From Paramecium pentaurelia (taxonomy: Eukaryota; Ciliophora; Oligohymenophorea; Peniculida; Parameciidae), in the NCBI GenBank assembly GCA_905183005.1, contig CAJJDO010000067.1, positions 372,001 through 436,000 on the forward strand: a DNA stretch of 64,000 nucleotides, in the 5' to 3' direction. Numbering within the stretch: position 1 is the stretch's first letter; every line of letters begins with the position of its first letter. Below, one piece after another: positions 1-11,213 of the stretch. Under the pieces are notes generated by a model. That model searched no databases and was not told where the DNA came from. It saw nothing but the letters and a program-made list of their open reading frames with translations. Made by a program: the position numbers and the translations under genes.

Positions 1-148
1 CTTGTAATTCTGTGATAAATAGTACAACTATCACAATAGTACTGATAACTGAAATTAATGCACCAGCTGTAGTTGGCTCTGTTAGATCAGCTGGTAATTT
101 ACGATAAATGTCCAATTTTCTCAGTCTTGATTGCACTCCACCGATCAT
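1..148 (-). CDS. ERGIC3/Erv46-type cargo receptor, N-terminal part
   Basis: Reads from an ATG at 148 to the window edge, so only the first 49 residues are present. The start MIGGVQSRLRKLDIYRKLP, then an acidic/Thr stretch and a hydrophobic segment rich in I/V/L ending in TELQ, matches the N-terminal domain of the ERGIC-3/Erv41/Erv46 family (short cytosolic tail, Leu-Asp-x-Tyr motif, first membrane span). Family members cycle between ER and Golgi as cargo receptors for COPII/COPI vesicles. The lumenal domain and second membrane span lie outside the window. Which ERGIC subfamily it belongs to cannot be decided from 49 residues. Confidence 0.75.
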   Translation of the reverse strand, partial: MIGGVQSRLRKLDIYRKLPADLTEPTTAGALISVISTIVIVVLFITELQ

Positions 149-481
149 TTAATTAATTTATGAAAAATAGCTTAATTATATATTTAAGACTTTTCCAATC
201 ATTCTATTTTATCCTATACTAAGATAATTTAGATTCTTTATTTAAATCAAAACTCTCTTTATTATCTTATATCAATATAATTAACATTTATATTAAAATA
301 AAGAAACTTTATAAAATTATAAGAACATCTTCACTCAAAAATCATTAAATATTTTATAAACCTAAATTCATCAGAGATAATGTATTATTTTTTTTATATA
401 TTCAATTAGTATTTTCATTATATTCACTTATATAATTTTATAAATAAGATGAATTATAGATTGTATTCTAAATTTAAATAA
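149..481. other. AT-rich intergenic region
   Basis: About 330 bases between the divergently placed end of the gene at 482-1561 and the start of the ERGIC-like gene. The sequence is almost entirely A/T with homopolymer runs. I see no open frame, RNA gene or repeat in it. Confidence 0.6.
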
Positions 482-1561
482 TCAATTTCCATATAATTTT
501 TCAAACTCTAAATGTTCTTCAAATTTGTCAATCAATTCAATATCATTTTCTCGATAATCCAATATCTTTAAATCAGCACTTTGTATATGTTTATATATAT
601 TAATACTTATATCTATCTTATTTCTTTCTTTTTAATTGTTTGTCTATTTAAGTTACAATAATCGAATTGTTAAGTGAATTGAGATAACTATCAAATTTAA
701 AATATATTTATACCTTTAATCTCTTGAATAATACCTTTCAACTTATTAATCTTTTTTCTATTAATTATAATTGAAGATTGGCACATCTGATTTTTATAAT
801 CCTTTGCTAGGACTCGAATTAAGATAATGACTAGCCCTTTTTTTATAAATTTAGAATTCTTATGGTGTGAAACTGAAATTCTTAACATCTCTCAAACGTC
901 CTTTTGGTCTTTGTCTATCATTCAAATGGCCATAAACATTTTGATTATCATTCTTTTCAATGAAATCTGTAAATAATTCTATCAAAATCTATATATGATA
1001 TATACCATTCTTTCTGCCAAAAAGACCTGTCTTCTATTATAATGTTCTATAGGCAAGTTGAAAAGTAGGTTCTTCTCTTTTAATTTGAGGAGTCTATACA
1101 TAATGTACTTAGTTAGTTACAGTACTATAAATAAATGATAAAGATATTACTTTACTAATTTAACATTTTTGTATCCTTTATTTGGAAGATTAGCAAATTT
1201 TTATTCAGAAACATTATAAAATTCAAAATTGTTGAGAGTGCTACTTCGCAGAGTTTCCCATTTACTATGAGGTTTAGCTCTGACTTTTAGGAATGGATTA
1301 TCATAGCTTTCCCTACAAATCAAAGTGTTGGGATTACGAAAGAAGGAAGGTGATTCGAGAGAATTGCCAAAAGCATATTGAGGTAAGATCTTCTTTCCTT
1401 TTTCGACTTTGGGTGGCTCTTTCATTTTGAAGGTGTCAGAGAAGGTGCTTCTTAAATAATCAGGCAGTTATTCGCTCTCAAGATTACCGCGATTTGACTA
1501 AGCTTGAAAGTGAGATTACTCTTGTAAGTCGAGGTGGCTTTTCTTCTTTTCCTGCAAGCAT
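482..1561 (-). CDS. Conserved-looking hypothetical protein with several tiny introns
   Basis: Not a family I recognise. The frame starts at ATG 1561 (MLAGKEEKPPRL) and can be followed to TGA 482-484 only with introns: one of 37 nt near 1474, one of 26 nt near 1130, one of 27 nt near 990, and others of 26 and 28 nt near 690 and 590. The product is about 330 residues, soluble and basic, with many Pro/Asn/Tyr (FRNPNTL, KPHSKWETL, RRPKGRL-like patches) and an acidic C-terminus (ENDIELIDKFEEHLEFEK). No signal peptide or membrane span. Such extended Pro/Asn/Tyr-rich proteins are often axonemal in ciliates, but that is only an impression. The existence of the gene is well supported; individual splice sites are less certain. 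Confidence 0.6.
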
Positions 1562-1661
1562 CCGAGAATTAGCAATTAATATATTGTATGATATATTTAT
1601 AAAAGCAAAGGGAATATTAAAAATTATATATTGTAATATTGTAATGTTTATTAATTTATAA

Positions 1662-2861
1662 ATGTACGTTTTGCTACTTCAATTAGTGATTCTAGTATAT
1701 GGATATCCTATATTGGAAAATGGTTAGTTACTAATTGGAGCTGGAGGTTTAGCTTGTGAAAAAGACACAATAACACATATAAAATTCTTAAATGTTTACA
1801 AAGCATATGTACCATAAGTAATCTTCATTTTGAATAATTAAACTAATGAAATGTAGTTCTCTGATTTTGCCTTAGACATCCATGTTGATTTAATGAAAGT
1901 AAACACAACAGGTAATAAAGAATCTAGATGTTATTAGGATTCACAATCCAAGTAGTCTGCTCAAAAAGCTGTATTAAATCAGTATTATATACATGGTATG
2001 CATTTGGAGGAGATACTTATGATTCTGGATGTTTTCCATTATAAGAGAAAGCTTAAGTAACATTAGAATAAATTTATACTTCTCCTATGCAACATTCAGT
2101 GTTCATTTCTGGATTTGCTGGTTTCTTTAAGTATGGAGGTAAGAAACCTATGCTAAAATTATACTCTTATTTTGATAATTAAAATTTGACTATACAAGTT
2201 GAATCTACATTTTAATATGTGTATATCTGCTATATTCTAGCTTAAGATATGAGTTCGACTACACTTAATGATACAGAAATAGCAAGTAACTCTTAATTGC
2301 CATATTCAAAGCTCTGGTTTAAAAGGGAACATATTTAGATGATACATTAATAATGGGAATGGAATCTTTCTAATTATTTGGCAATAATCTTTAAATATAA
2401 ATGTTGAATGACAAATCCTTCTTTCCTAAATAAATTGAATTAACTGTTAAGGTTGCAAAACTATATGAACCTACTTATAGGAGTTGTCCAAAAGTGTATA
2501 CAGAATGTATGTTCTAAGGTGATCCTATTTATGTTTGTGATGAAACTGTTAAATTGACTAATATTTGGAAGGAGTTTAAAAGTTTAAGAGTATATGATTA
2601 GAAAATGAAATTTAAATTGAACATAGTAAGTAATGATAATATTTTGGTAATTGTTATTTATAAATAAAATTCTAGTGGATTTCTGAAGATATTGATTGTA
2701 GTTATGATATGTATGATTAATTGATGGAATTCAAAATAAAGAATTAACCTATAGAAAGATAAATAATTAGAAAGAGAAAGATGTTGGGAATGCTTTATGA
2801 TGAATAAACAGAAGAGGATTAAGAATATTCTGAAGACACTATTTTAATTGGTTAAGCATGA
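1662..2861 (+). CDS. Secreted or lumenal hypothetical protein
   Basis: Starts MYVLLLQLVILVYGYP, a clear hydrophobic signal peptide, and ends at TGA 2859-2861. Introns of 26, 24, 22 and 29 nt (GTAATA..TTAG near 1913, GTTCGA..ACAG near 2253, GTTTAA..TTAG near 2317, GTAATT..CTAG near 2646) restore one frame of about 365 residues. The body is Cys-containing and beta-like (CEKDT, SCIKS, YTWYAFGGDTYDSGCF), and the C-terminus is charged (KRKMLGMLYDEQTEEDQ). I see no domain I can name and no second membrane span, so it is probably secreted or lumenal. Its upstream neighbour on the other strand starts about 100 bp away (1561). Confidence 0.7.
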
Positions 2862-2910
2862 ATATTATTTAATTAAATAGTTTTATATCATAAAATAAAT
2901 TAAAATTGAA

Positions 2911-3516
2911 TCAGTGATCATTTTATCCATATTTAAATCTATCTAAGAATTCTTTCTCTTTTTATTCCAATGTCTTATAATATCCATTTTCTGTCGATAT
3001 TGATTTTCTCTAAATAAAAAAGGAATTTCTAATAATATTTTAATTGACTTCTTTTATTTCTTTGATATTAGAATTATCCTTGTTCATTTCTCTTAAATCA
3101 CTTTATAATTTTGGAATCTCAACTTATTTGACATCAATGGATTTAGATATATTCTTTATAGGATTAAAATTTTTCTTAATTGGTTCTATTCTTTTTGATT
3201 ATTACTGTATTTAAATTTTATATTTTTATTAATTATTTTTTATGATATCATGATTTTACTCTATAATATTTTAATTTATACCATTCAATCCAAGTAACTA
3301 TGTTAATTCTTATAAAGAATCAGAAAATTTAAATAGAATAAATCTCTCTTCCTCTAATTTAGTTAATATACCAAATTATTTTCCTATCAATGCAGCAAAG
3401 TTCTAATAATCTACTTATTCTAGAATTTATATATTTACTTTTACCTCCTGTAATAGCTTTAACACATCTCCTTGCTAATATAAAGATCATTTTGTAAATA
3501 CAATGATTGTATTCAT
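2911..3516 (-). CDS. Small coiled-coil hypothetical protein
   Basis: About 190 residues from ATG 3516 to TGA 2911-2913, with one 27-nt intron (GTATTT..TTAG, near 3475) just after the start. The sequence is Gln/Lys/Glu-rich with heptad-like spacing (LKLLQEVKVNIQILEQV, LTKLEEERFILFKFSDSL, EIPKLQSDLREMNK), so largely helical coiled coil. No signal peptide or membrane segment. It converges with the secreted-protein gene to its left (49 bp between the stop codons). I cannot assign a family. Confidence 0.6.
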
Positions 3517-3588
3517 TTTCTATTTTTCTACTTATTGACATTACAGAAATAAAGAAATAAAGAAATAAAAAAACAAAAATTAAAATAA

Positions 3589-3963
3589 TCAATGTTAAGC
3601 TACATGACCATCACTTAATGTAAAGCAATGATCTCCATATATATCTTACCAATCACAATCACTTTCCTTATCAGGTGATCGTGGAGACAATTGAAATGTT
3701 TCCTTTTATTGAATTGAACTAGTTTATCCTTGTGCATTCGAGAGATCTTGTTTCTTAGGGAATTACTTGCTAAATGTTAATTTAACTTCAGGATCTAAGT
3801 TGTGTACTTTCCGACTTATTTTTGTGTCACGATAAGTCTGAATCACAATTCTAGCTTATTCGTTCTCCTAAACTTCTTAAGTGTAGTGTTAAGACTTTTG
3901 TTCTTATGGCATTTCAGATAACTTTCTTGATGAAACCTCTTATTTATTGAGGATCGATCCCAT
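3589..3963 (-). CDS. Small N-myristoylation-candidate protein
   Basis: Intron-less frame of 124 residues from ATG 3963 to TGA 3589-3591. It begins MGSILNKQ: Gly2 followed by Ser3 and an uncharged stretch fits an N-myristoylation site. The rest is hydrophilic and Gln/Ser-rich, with an Asp/Cys/Trp motif near the end (SDCDWQDIYGDHCF). No domain recognised. The start lies only 23 bp beyond the stop of the next gene upstream on the same strand. A membrane-attached adaptor is a reasonable guess, not a demonstration. Confidence 0.55.
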
Positions 3964-3986
3964 TAAAATAATTTATATTATTTTTA

Positions 3987-4768
3987 TCATTCCAGTTTAG
4001 GGTATACTTCCCCTATTACTGCTTCAGGTCTATGAATCATAAATCTCTAACCCAACTATTTATGAATACTCCCTTTTGACTTATACAACTAAGTTATAGA
4101 TAACATCATACCAATGTTTTCTAACCATAAGTGAAAATGTCTTCTTTTGAATACAAACAACAGAATGCAAATTCTGTTATCCCTTCCTTTTACAAGGTTT
4201 TTTCATATTTTAAAGTAATCTAAAATAATGTAATCATCCCAATATTAACAATCTTTTGAATGAATAAACCCTTATGTTAATCCAAAGTGTCTAAATTACA
4301 TTCTAAACATTCTTTCAAAACATCTTCTTTTATTCTAATTATAAGAGTTGAAGCTTAATCAATAATACATAATTATACATTTTGGATCCATTGTACCAAC
4401 AATCTCATACATATGTTACCAATAGTCTTTATTTGCAAATTCAACATAAGCATATTCAAACCTTGTTGCTCTATTGATAGGGTTATTATAAATTTTGTTA
4501 ACATATAAACCCAAATAATTAGAATCATTGAACTCTTATCATTACAATATCATATACAGATAATTTCTTATTAATTTTTTTTAGTCTTCACTATTGATTC
4601 CTTCTATTACTCATTAAAATGAAATATTTATTTGGCTCCAGGAAATTTCTAATCAAAGTTACTCTGTAATGCAACATTAGTGAATATTATGCTAGCTAAT
4701 TTAGTATTGATATCACTAAATTAATAGATGGATTTATGAAGCTTTGATATCAAATTAGCTATTTTCAT
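3987..4768 (-). CDS. Hypothetical protein, possible mitochondrial or RNA-binding
   Basis: About 235 residues from ATG 4768 (MKIANLISKLHKSIYQF, an amphipathic basic start that could be a mitochondrial presequence) to TGA 3987-3989. Three introns of 23-25 nt (near 4555, 4380 and 4110) are needed. The middle contains a patch reminiscent of an RNA-binding fold (YLGLYVNKIY, then RFEYAYVEFANKDYW), but no family is certain. The C-terminus is basic (YKSKGSIHKQLGQRF). The start codon is only 12 bp from that of the divergent CAP-domain gene at 4781. Confidence 0.55.
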
Positions 4769-4780
4769 AAATTAAAATAT

Positions 4781-5543
4781 ATGAGAATAATTTTATCGTT
4801 TCTGACACTTTTGATTGTAAATGCATAGAATTAATATTGCAATGTACATAATAAAGGAATCAATTCAGGATTAGCTAATTAGCTTGCTCACTCACTTAAT
4901 TAAATTAGAAATCAAGTTGCAACTGGTTAAATTAGTTTTGAAGGATCTTAATCAGCATCAAATATGAATGTTTTACATTGGAGTAATGGTTATGCAAAAA
5001 TGGCTTAAACATGTGTTGAAAAATGTCCACTTAAAGCTTCCACTTGTGGATAAGTATTATTATATTTCATATATAGTTTTAAAATTATGGAGTGCTCTAT
5101 TTTAAAAGACACTTAAATTAATAAATGAGAACTAATTAAGTTATGGAAAAGTGGTTCAAAGATACTGAAAATGCTAAATAATTACTCACAGCTAGAGCTA
5201 GTGCTTTTGGTTGTGGAAAGGCTGAAGATAATGCTTCAGAATATATAGTTTGTTATTTTGATGAAGTAAATAAATTAATTTTAAATCTTTCTAGAAATAT
5301 ACTGGTGCTAAATAAGCATTCTTGACAGGACCTGTAGGAGCAAGTTGTAAATTAGGTCGTTCAAAAATGTACAGTGGTCTTTGTGCAACAGCTTCTTCAT
5401 AAACTTTAATTCATTAATCATCAAATATTAAGAATAAGAAATAAAAAAAATAGAAGAAACAAAAATCACATAAAAAAAATAAGAAAAATATTGAAAGAGA
5501 AGTTGCTCTTATTGCTATGACAGATTTTAATCAATTTGTTTGA
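4781..5543 (+). CDS. CAP/SCP-domain secreted protein
   Basis: Starts with a signal peptide (MRIILSFLTLLIVNAQ). The mature part shows the CAP (SCP/TAPS, Pfam CAP) signature in order: a first helix with HN, MNVLHWSNGYAKMAQTC, AFGCGKAED, an IVCYFD strand, and KYTGAKQAFLTGPVGASCK near the end. Cysteines are spaced as expected for the disulphide-bonded family. Two short introns (23 nt near 5052; 29 nt near 5266) interrupt it. The C-terminal tail is extremely Lys/Gln/Asn-rich. CAP proteins are secreted lipid-binding or protease-like proteins; the role in Paramecium is unknown. It ends at TGA 5541-5543 and shares a 12-bp start-to-start gap with the gene on its left. Confidence 0.75.
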
Positions 5544-5816
5544 TGAAGTTATTAATATTAGTAATAACTATTATAATTTGTTGTAAATTGATCTAATTAC
5601 TAATAATAATATCTTGTCTCATTACATCTAATAGTTCAATTATTTTATTATATAATAATAATTCTTAATTTTAATTTTATTTTAATCATTTCTAACTTTT
5701 AGTGAATCAAAAGATTCATTTTTATTGTTAATTGATTACTATTTGAAACATCTTTATATATTATTAATTTAGGATAGCATAAAAATTTTCTTTAATTCAT
5801 TAATTATTTTAAATTG

Positions 5817-6756
5817 ATGGAATTGATTTAAGAAATAACATTACTAAAAGAATCCTTCTTAGAATTTATAACCAAAGTAACACCTGTGTTTACAGAACCA
5901 ATATTGGAATAATTTAACTCTAAATGGAATCCATTGAAAAGACTATTAAGTGATCCTTCTAAAAGTGCAAGTGATGTGTTCATTTTGGTTTCCTCAATGT
6001 CTTCATTAAAAAAAAGCAACACTTCTTCTACTTCAGCTACTTCACCTAATTCAGATTGTAGTATCCAAAAAACTCAAACAACAGACAATTCAGTAAAGAA
6101 ATGTAATGAACTTCCAGAATAGAGGGAGATAACTAAAGTGAAAGAGTAAGCTAATCCATTGTTATATAAAGAACTCAAAATAGGTAATTTTTTTTTCAAA
6201 ACGTAAAATAGAAATTAATAAGAACTTTTTTCTTAATACTCCAAGATCAAGACCTACATCATAATAAGAGTTAGGAAGTAATGGAGAAAGATTATATGAA
6301 GAAGATATTAAAGCAAAAATATTGAGAGATGATATAAAATGTATGATATTCAAATTTACAATATTAGTTTTGAATCAATTAAGATCAGCTACTCCTGAAA
6401 AAAAGATTAGTGTGACTGTTAGATGCAATCTGGGATTAAAGTTATCAGAAGCTATTTGTTAATTTAGAAAGGATAATTTCACTTTGAAAACTATTCATGA
6501 AAGAAGTTGTGAAGTAACAACACCATAAAGTCCTAAAAAGGATAGATCAGAATCTCCACTTTTACTTGTTTAAAGACCTAAGAATTAATATTTCTAATAG
6601 CCAGTGTTTATACAATAATAATAGGCTGGAGCATTAAAAGGATATAGTATCTATTCAAAAAAAGGTTATATACAACCAATACAATTTGATGTGTAATTTT
6701 AGATGCTGATGTAACAGTACTAGAATAATATGATCTATAAGAAACTATATTTTTGA
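5817..6756 (+). CDS. Hypothetical protein with Ser-rich linker and helical core
   Basis: ATG 5817 to TGA 6754-6756, with one 28-nt intron (GTAATT..ATAG near 6184), about 300 residues. N-terminal helix (ELIQEITLLKESFLEFITK), then a Ser/Thr-rich low-complexity linker around residues 60-85, a more globular middle (YEEDIKAKILRDDIKCMIF, ISVTVRCNLGLKLSEAICQF) and a Gln/Tyr-rich tail. No membrane segment. Family not recognised. Confidence 0.6.
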
Positions 6757-6882
6757 AAAGTTATTTTGAGTGATCTTATTTTTTGTATTATTATTAAATA
6801 TCTTCCAATCTGTATATGTCAGATACTCATTCATAATTAAAATTTATTTTATTAATAACCAATATGCCATAGTCAAATGTAA

Positions 6883-7292
6883 TCAATATTAATATAATAA
6901 TTGTCGTAGTAAATCTACCTCGTTTTATAAAGCATCTCTTTTTTTATTCCATTTTATCTCTTTATTTTGATAATTTTTAATTAATTTGATTGTTCTTGCC
7001 TAAATTTACTTCAATTACTAGACCTTAACTTTCATCAATCTACTGATACTTTTTATGTGAGATTTTAATTATTTAATATTTCAAATAACCATATCTCTCT
7101 TGCAGATTTATTCATTTCAATAGGCAATTTATGAGATTGCTAAGACAATTTCCTTTACAATGAATAATGATCTATATTTGAATGTTGTTTCTACTAAGTA
7201 ATTGGCTTATTGGTCTTTTCCTATAATATTTTTAATAGTTTCTATTTCATCATATTAGTTTAGTTCTACTATTAAGTATTCTAATTTTACAT
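6883..7292 (-). CDS. Small Gln/Asn-rich coiled-coil protein
   Basis: ATG 7292 (MQNQNTQQQNQTNMMKQKLL) to TGA 6883-6885, with one 26-nt intron (GTATCA..TAAG near 7060), about 128 residues. The start is Gln/Asn-rich, followed by a Lys/Gln helix and a C-terminal coiled coil (LQNEVDLLRQLLYQY). No family recognised. An alternative upstream frame start at 7365 gives a hydrophobic and less Paramecium-like N-terminus and would overlap the divergent neighbour, so I prefer 7292, which leaves a 21-bp gap to the start at 7314. Confidence 0.5.
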
Positions 7293-7313
7293 TAATTAAA
7301 ATAACATCTAATA

Positions 7314-8399
7314 ATGTAATAACCAAAAGTTTAAACATTCCCAATAGAGTCCATTCAAACCCCATAATAAATAGAAGATTATGATGAATTAGATGGTTAA
7401 TATGCATATAAAGTTGAGAGTAATTATCAGCCTAATTTGATGTTTAATCCAAAATTTGAATAAATGTATTATTTTTTTCATCATCAGGAACAATTATTTA
7501 TTTGCAATCAAAAGAAATTTATTAGATTTTTAGAAATTGGTTGATACTATGACTTAAAAGACATAAGTAATTTGCAAGCCAATGATTTCTAATGTAATAG
7601 GATTTATATATAGTTTAGATTAAAGAAAAAGCAAATGATGATTAAGCCAAAGCATATTTATGTAAATTAAGAACTTTAAGTAAAATTAAAAAGTCTTATG
7701 GATTATCAGAATATCTAAATAAAACAAGAGAAGAAGAAAAAATCATTGAAGAATCACTTCAAAAAATTTCTAATTAATTTTCCTTTTCTTCATCAAATTA
7801 ATTAAGATTATATGCAAGAGCCTTTAAATTATCTTCCACAAATAATATTATTTATGCAAATCTCTATCATGATAGACTAAGTGATTAAGCCCCTTATTTA
7901 CTTTTAGTCAAAAAAGATTCTCAAATGGAAATAATACATGATCAATTGGATATTAAGAATTAATAATTAATTATTGATTTAAAGGGACCCAATTAAAGAT
8001 GGATTTCACTTTCATATAACACAAATAGCATTTATGAAAAATATATTTATGATTACTTAAAAAGGAATAATTATCTTCAGAAAGAAATATTATAATACAG
8101 TTTGGAATTCAATTATATTTAAGAAGGAACAGCATATAGAGAAGAAATAAATGATTAAATGCAAAAAAATAAATTAATAGTGGACAATTATTTATTTAGT
8201 GTAAAGAGATTTATTTCTATTTTAGAAATTGTTACATGAATTAATAATAAAATAAGATGGATCTATGGAAACATACTTTTAAGAAGTGAAAATCTTCATT
8301 CTAGAACATCAACCATAAGATTTGACAGACCCAATAAGATATTAAAATTTATTGAGACATTGCCAATTCCCTGAAAACATACATGCTTTAAAAAAGTGA
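7314..8399 (+). CDS. Hypothetical protein, helical
   Basis: ATG 7314 to TGA 8397-8399, with introns near 7532 (28 nt), 7593 (25 nt) and 8199 (25 nt), about 335 residues. N-terminal part: acidic/aromatic (EDYDELDGQYAYK, QMYYFFHHQEQLFICNQ). Middle: charged helices (YLNKTREEEKIIEESLQK). Then a beta-like segment with IIYANLYHDRL and GPNQRWISLSYNT. No signal peptide or transmembrane helix. I recognise no family. Confidence 0.55.
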
Positions 8400-8438
8400 T
8401 TGTTAATGTATTTGAATAATGTAATGTAATTTTACTTT

Positions 8439-8997
8439 TCATAATCTTCTTCCTCTTCTACCTCCTGGTCTTCTAGTTGAATCTGTTGGAATTGGAGTAA
8501 CATCTTCAATTCTTCCAATTTTCAATCCCAAACGAGCAAGAGCTCTAAGAGCAGCTTAAGCTCCTGGTCCTGGTTATCTGGTATCAACACCTGAGTGCAA
8601 TTGATATAAATAGATATACCTCCTCTTGCTCTCAATTTAATATGTAAAGCATTAATTTTAAGTGTCTTTAACTTCTCATAAACATCCTTAGCTGCTTGCA
8701 TTGCTGCATATGGTGATGATTCTTCTCTGTCTGATTTGACTTTCATTCCTCCTGTGACTCTTGCAAGTGTTTCTCTTCCTGTCAAATCTGTAATATGAAT
8801 GAAAGTATCATTCCAAGTTGAGAGAATATGAGCAACTCCAAAAACTAATTCATTTCCAGCAACATTTGGTCCTAATGTAGCAACAACTTCTTTTGGTTAA
8901 TCATCTCCTTAATTCTTTTTTCCTTTCTTTCCTTTAGCTTATTATGCAGCAGGTTATACTTTGTTATCAGCCTAAATTAAATTGCTTAACATACCAT
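8439..8997 (-). CDS. RPS14: 40S ribosomal protein S14 (uS11)
   Basis: Component of the small-subunit platform next to helix 23 of 18S rRNA. The protein reads through the diagnostic segments AHILSTWNDTFIHITDLTGRE, ARVTGGMKVKSDREESSPYA and GPGAQAALRALAR, and the conserved end IEDVTPIPTDSTRRPGGRRG, stopping at TGA 8439-8441. Two introns: a 23-nt one directly after the ATG codon, and a 29-nt one inside the glycine stretch before the PGPGA segment. Length is about 168 residues, slightly long because of a Lys/Gln-rich N-terminal extension. Tandem with eL19 on the same strand, 105 bp apart. Confidence 0.95.
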
Positions 8998-9102
8998 TCA
9001 CCTAAAAAATTTTAAATCTTTTTTAATATAAAAAAATAGAAATCAAACTTAAATAAGAATAATGCATATGTTTATTATTATACTGTTTATTTGTTTTAAA
9101 AA

Positions 9103-9709
9103 TCATTCAGCTGCTAACTTGTTTTAAGTTTTCTTTACTCTTTAAGCCTTATTCTTCTCTCTTCTATCATTTTATTCTTTCTCAATCTTATCAACTCTAA
9201 CCTTTTCTTATTTAGTTTCATGGATAGCTTCAATAAGTACTTTCTTGTTTTTATATTGATTACCCTTTGAAGCCAAATAAAATTCATGATATCTATGTAT
9301 TATTATACATAATTATTTTACTATTATCTATCAATTTTTTTAGCAGCTCTATATTTTCTCAACAATCTTCTCAAAACTCTTTATCTACGAATCCAAAGTA
9401 CTTTTGTTGGCATTCTAGCCTCTCTTGTACCTCTTCTCTTACCAGTACCTGTATGTCTGCCTAATTAAATTTAATCAATATCAATCACTCACCTCTTCTC
9501 TTAGCCTCAAGGTATCTTCTAGCTCTTGCTCTTGAATGAATTGTTCTCAATCTTCTCATTATGAGGCCATCCTTAATCAATTTTCTAATTGACATTCTTG
9601 AATTTGCAAGACTGATTTCACTAGCTTCATTTGGATCTAACCAAACTCTATTCACACCAACCTTTAATTAAGTAGATGCCAATCTTTTTTAGAGACGGAG
9701 GTTAACCAT
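9103..9709 (-). CDS. RPL19: 60S ribosomal protein L19 (eL19)
   Basis: Begins MVNLRLQKRLASTQLK at 9709 and contains the family hallmarks VWLDPNE, NSRMSIRKLIKDGLI, a HSRARARR segment and RMPTKVLWIRRQRVLRRLL. The long basic C-terminal helix (KGNQYKNKKVLIEAIHE onward) ends at TGA 9103-9105. Two introns of 32 and 29 nt bring the coding length to 182 codons including stop (181 residues), normal for eL19. It sits at the large-subunit face that forms an intersubunit bridge. Upstream lies a 350-bp AT-rich intergenic region that must hold its promoter. Confidence 0.95.
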
Positions 9710-10059
9710 TAATAAATTAATATCTAAATATTTAAATTTTATATAATAAATATGGGATGCTGCAATTATTGACAAAGCATTATAATTAATATTCATTATC
9801 TACCTATTTTTATTTATAAATATAGCATATATATATGAACATTTTAAAATAATTTTGAATTAGAAATATTAGAATTATATTTTAATAACAAAAATAATCA
9901 TTTTTAAGTATATAAATAAATTAATCAAGTATATAAAATCATAAAGATACATATTATATTTAATATAAAATTATAAATTTAATAAGATAATCTATAAATA
10001 TTAAGAAAATATATATTGTTATTTATTAATTGTGAATTATAATTACTGTTCAAGTAAAT
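9710..10059. other. AT-rich intergenic region
   Basis: About 350 bases of near-pure A/T between the eL19 start and the stop of the next gene on the same strand. It presumably holds the ribosomal-protein promoter. No motif, open frame or RNA gene seen. Confidence 0.55.
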
Positions 10060-11128
10060 TCATTACTATCTGTTTAATTCTTGCAATAAAGAGTTATATT
10101 TTTATACAACATTCTTGCAATATGCATCTTATACAATAGGAGATGGAATTTGATCAAATGTTATTTTTTATTTATTCTATTTATTCTCATTTTATATAAT
10201 AGTTGAATTGTTCCTACTATGTTATTACTTTTTTTATTAAATAGAAACATTTGAGGAAGCATTTACAACATTTTAATTTTAAGGTTTATAAGATGATGTA
10301 TCTGAATTTAATAATTAAATGATGAGATCATCTTCATTATATTATTTTGGTTATTACTATAATTATGTTTATTGTATTTCACTCTATTATTCAGATCTAA
10401 CAGTTTATTAAGTTGGGAGTGATTATTATTCAATATTTAATAATTTCTAAAACACATTTTGAAGATAACTAGTATTATTTAATTGAGAATTCTAATCTTC
10501 AGATTTTCTATTGGTAGTTAATTCAATACTCTATATAAATTAAATTTAATACTTATTCATTTGAAAAATTCAATCTGTTTACTATTTTTTCAAATTCTTG
10601 TATCTTTTTCATTAGTATTTCTTTCTTCTTTTTAGATGACTTTTTTTATTATACAATTGATTATTGTAAAATAGGTTATTGAACAATAGAAGTTTATATT
10701 TATTGATCAATTTTAATTGGAGAATCTCTTTATGTAATAGGTATGATAAAGGAGGAACTTTAATCTTAATTAATTTGATTAAGAACTTTAAAGTTTGGAC
10801 TTTAATGAATATTTTCATCATCATTTTCAAATTTATATAATAGCTTTTATTTGCTTTAAGTTTATAATTAAGGAGTTTAATATTATGATAGCATCTCTTA
10901 ATCTTATAATTGTGAAATTTCTTCATCAAGTTTTTCAATTTCAGTTTATAATCTTTATTATTTTTATTCAGATTATTGCATCTCTGCTAATTTTTTTAAC
11001 AGTATTTCTTTTTCTTCCCTTTCTTGTGCCAATCTTTTAATTAATTTTCCAATTTTCTTTTTATCTTCCAAACATAAGTCTTTAATTTTTGGTTTTTGAT
11101 TTGAGTCAAATTGATAGGTTTTATGCAT
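10060..11128 (-). CDS. Gln-rich coiled-coil protein
   Basis: ATG 11128 (MHKTYQFDSNQKPK) to TGA 10060-10062, with one 22-nt intron (GTATTA..ATAG near 10540), about 348 residues. Residues 20-90 form a strong coiled coil (LIKRLAQEREEKEILLKKL, LQTEIEKLDEEISQL). The middle is Gln/Ser-rich with several IVQQPILQQ-type runs, and a second basic helix (SSKKKKEILMKKIQEFEK) precedes a Gln/Asn-rich tail. Most of the glutamines are TAA/TAG. No recognised domain; scaffold or basal-body function is possible but unproven. Confidence 0.6.
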
Positions 11129-11213
11129 ACGTTAAATATTAAATTAGTAATTATAATAATGTAGAATTTAAAATTCATAAGAAAAATGAATAATGTTTAT
11201 AATTTAATTATAA

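Noticed and set aside
4693..4760. Inverted repeat gctaattt / aaattagc as a terminator or IES remnant
   Set aside because: It lies within the 5' part of the gene at 3987-4768 and is short enough to be chance in A/T-rich coding sequence.
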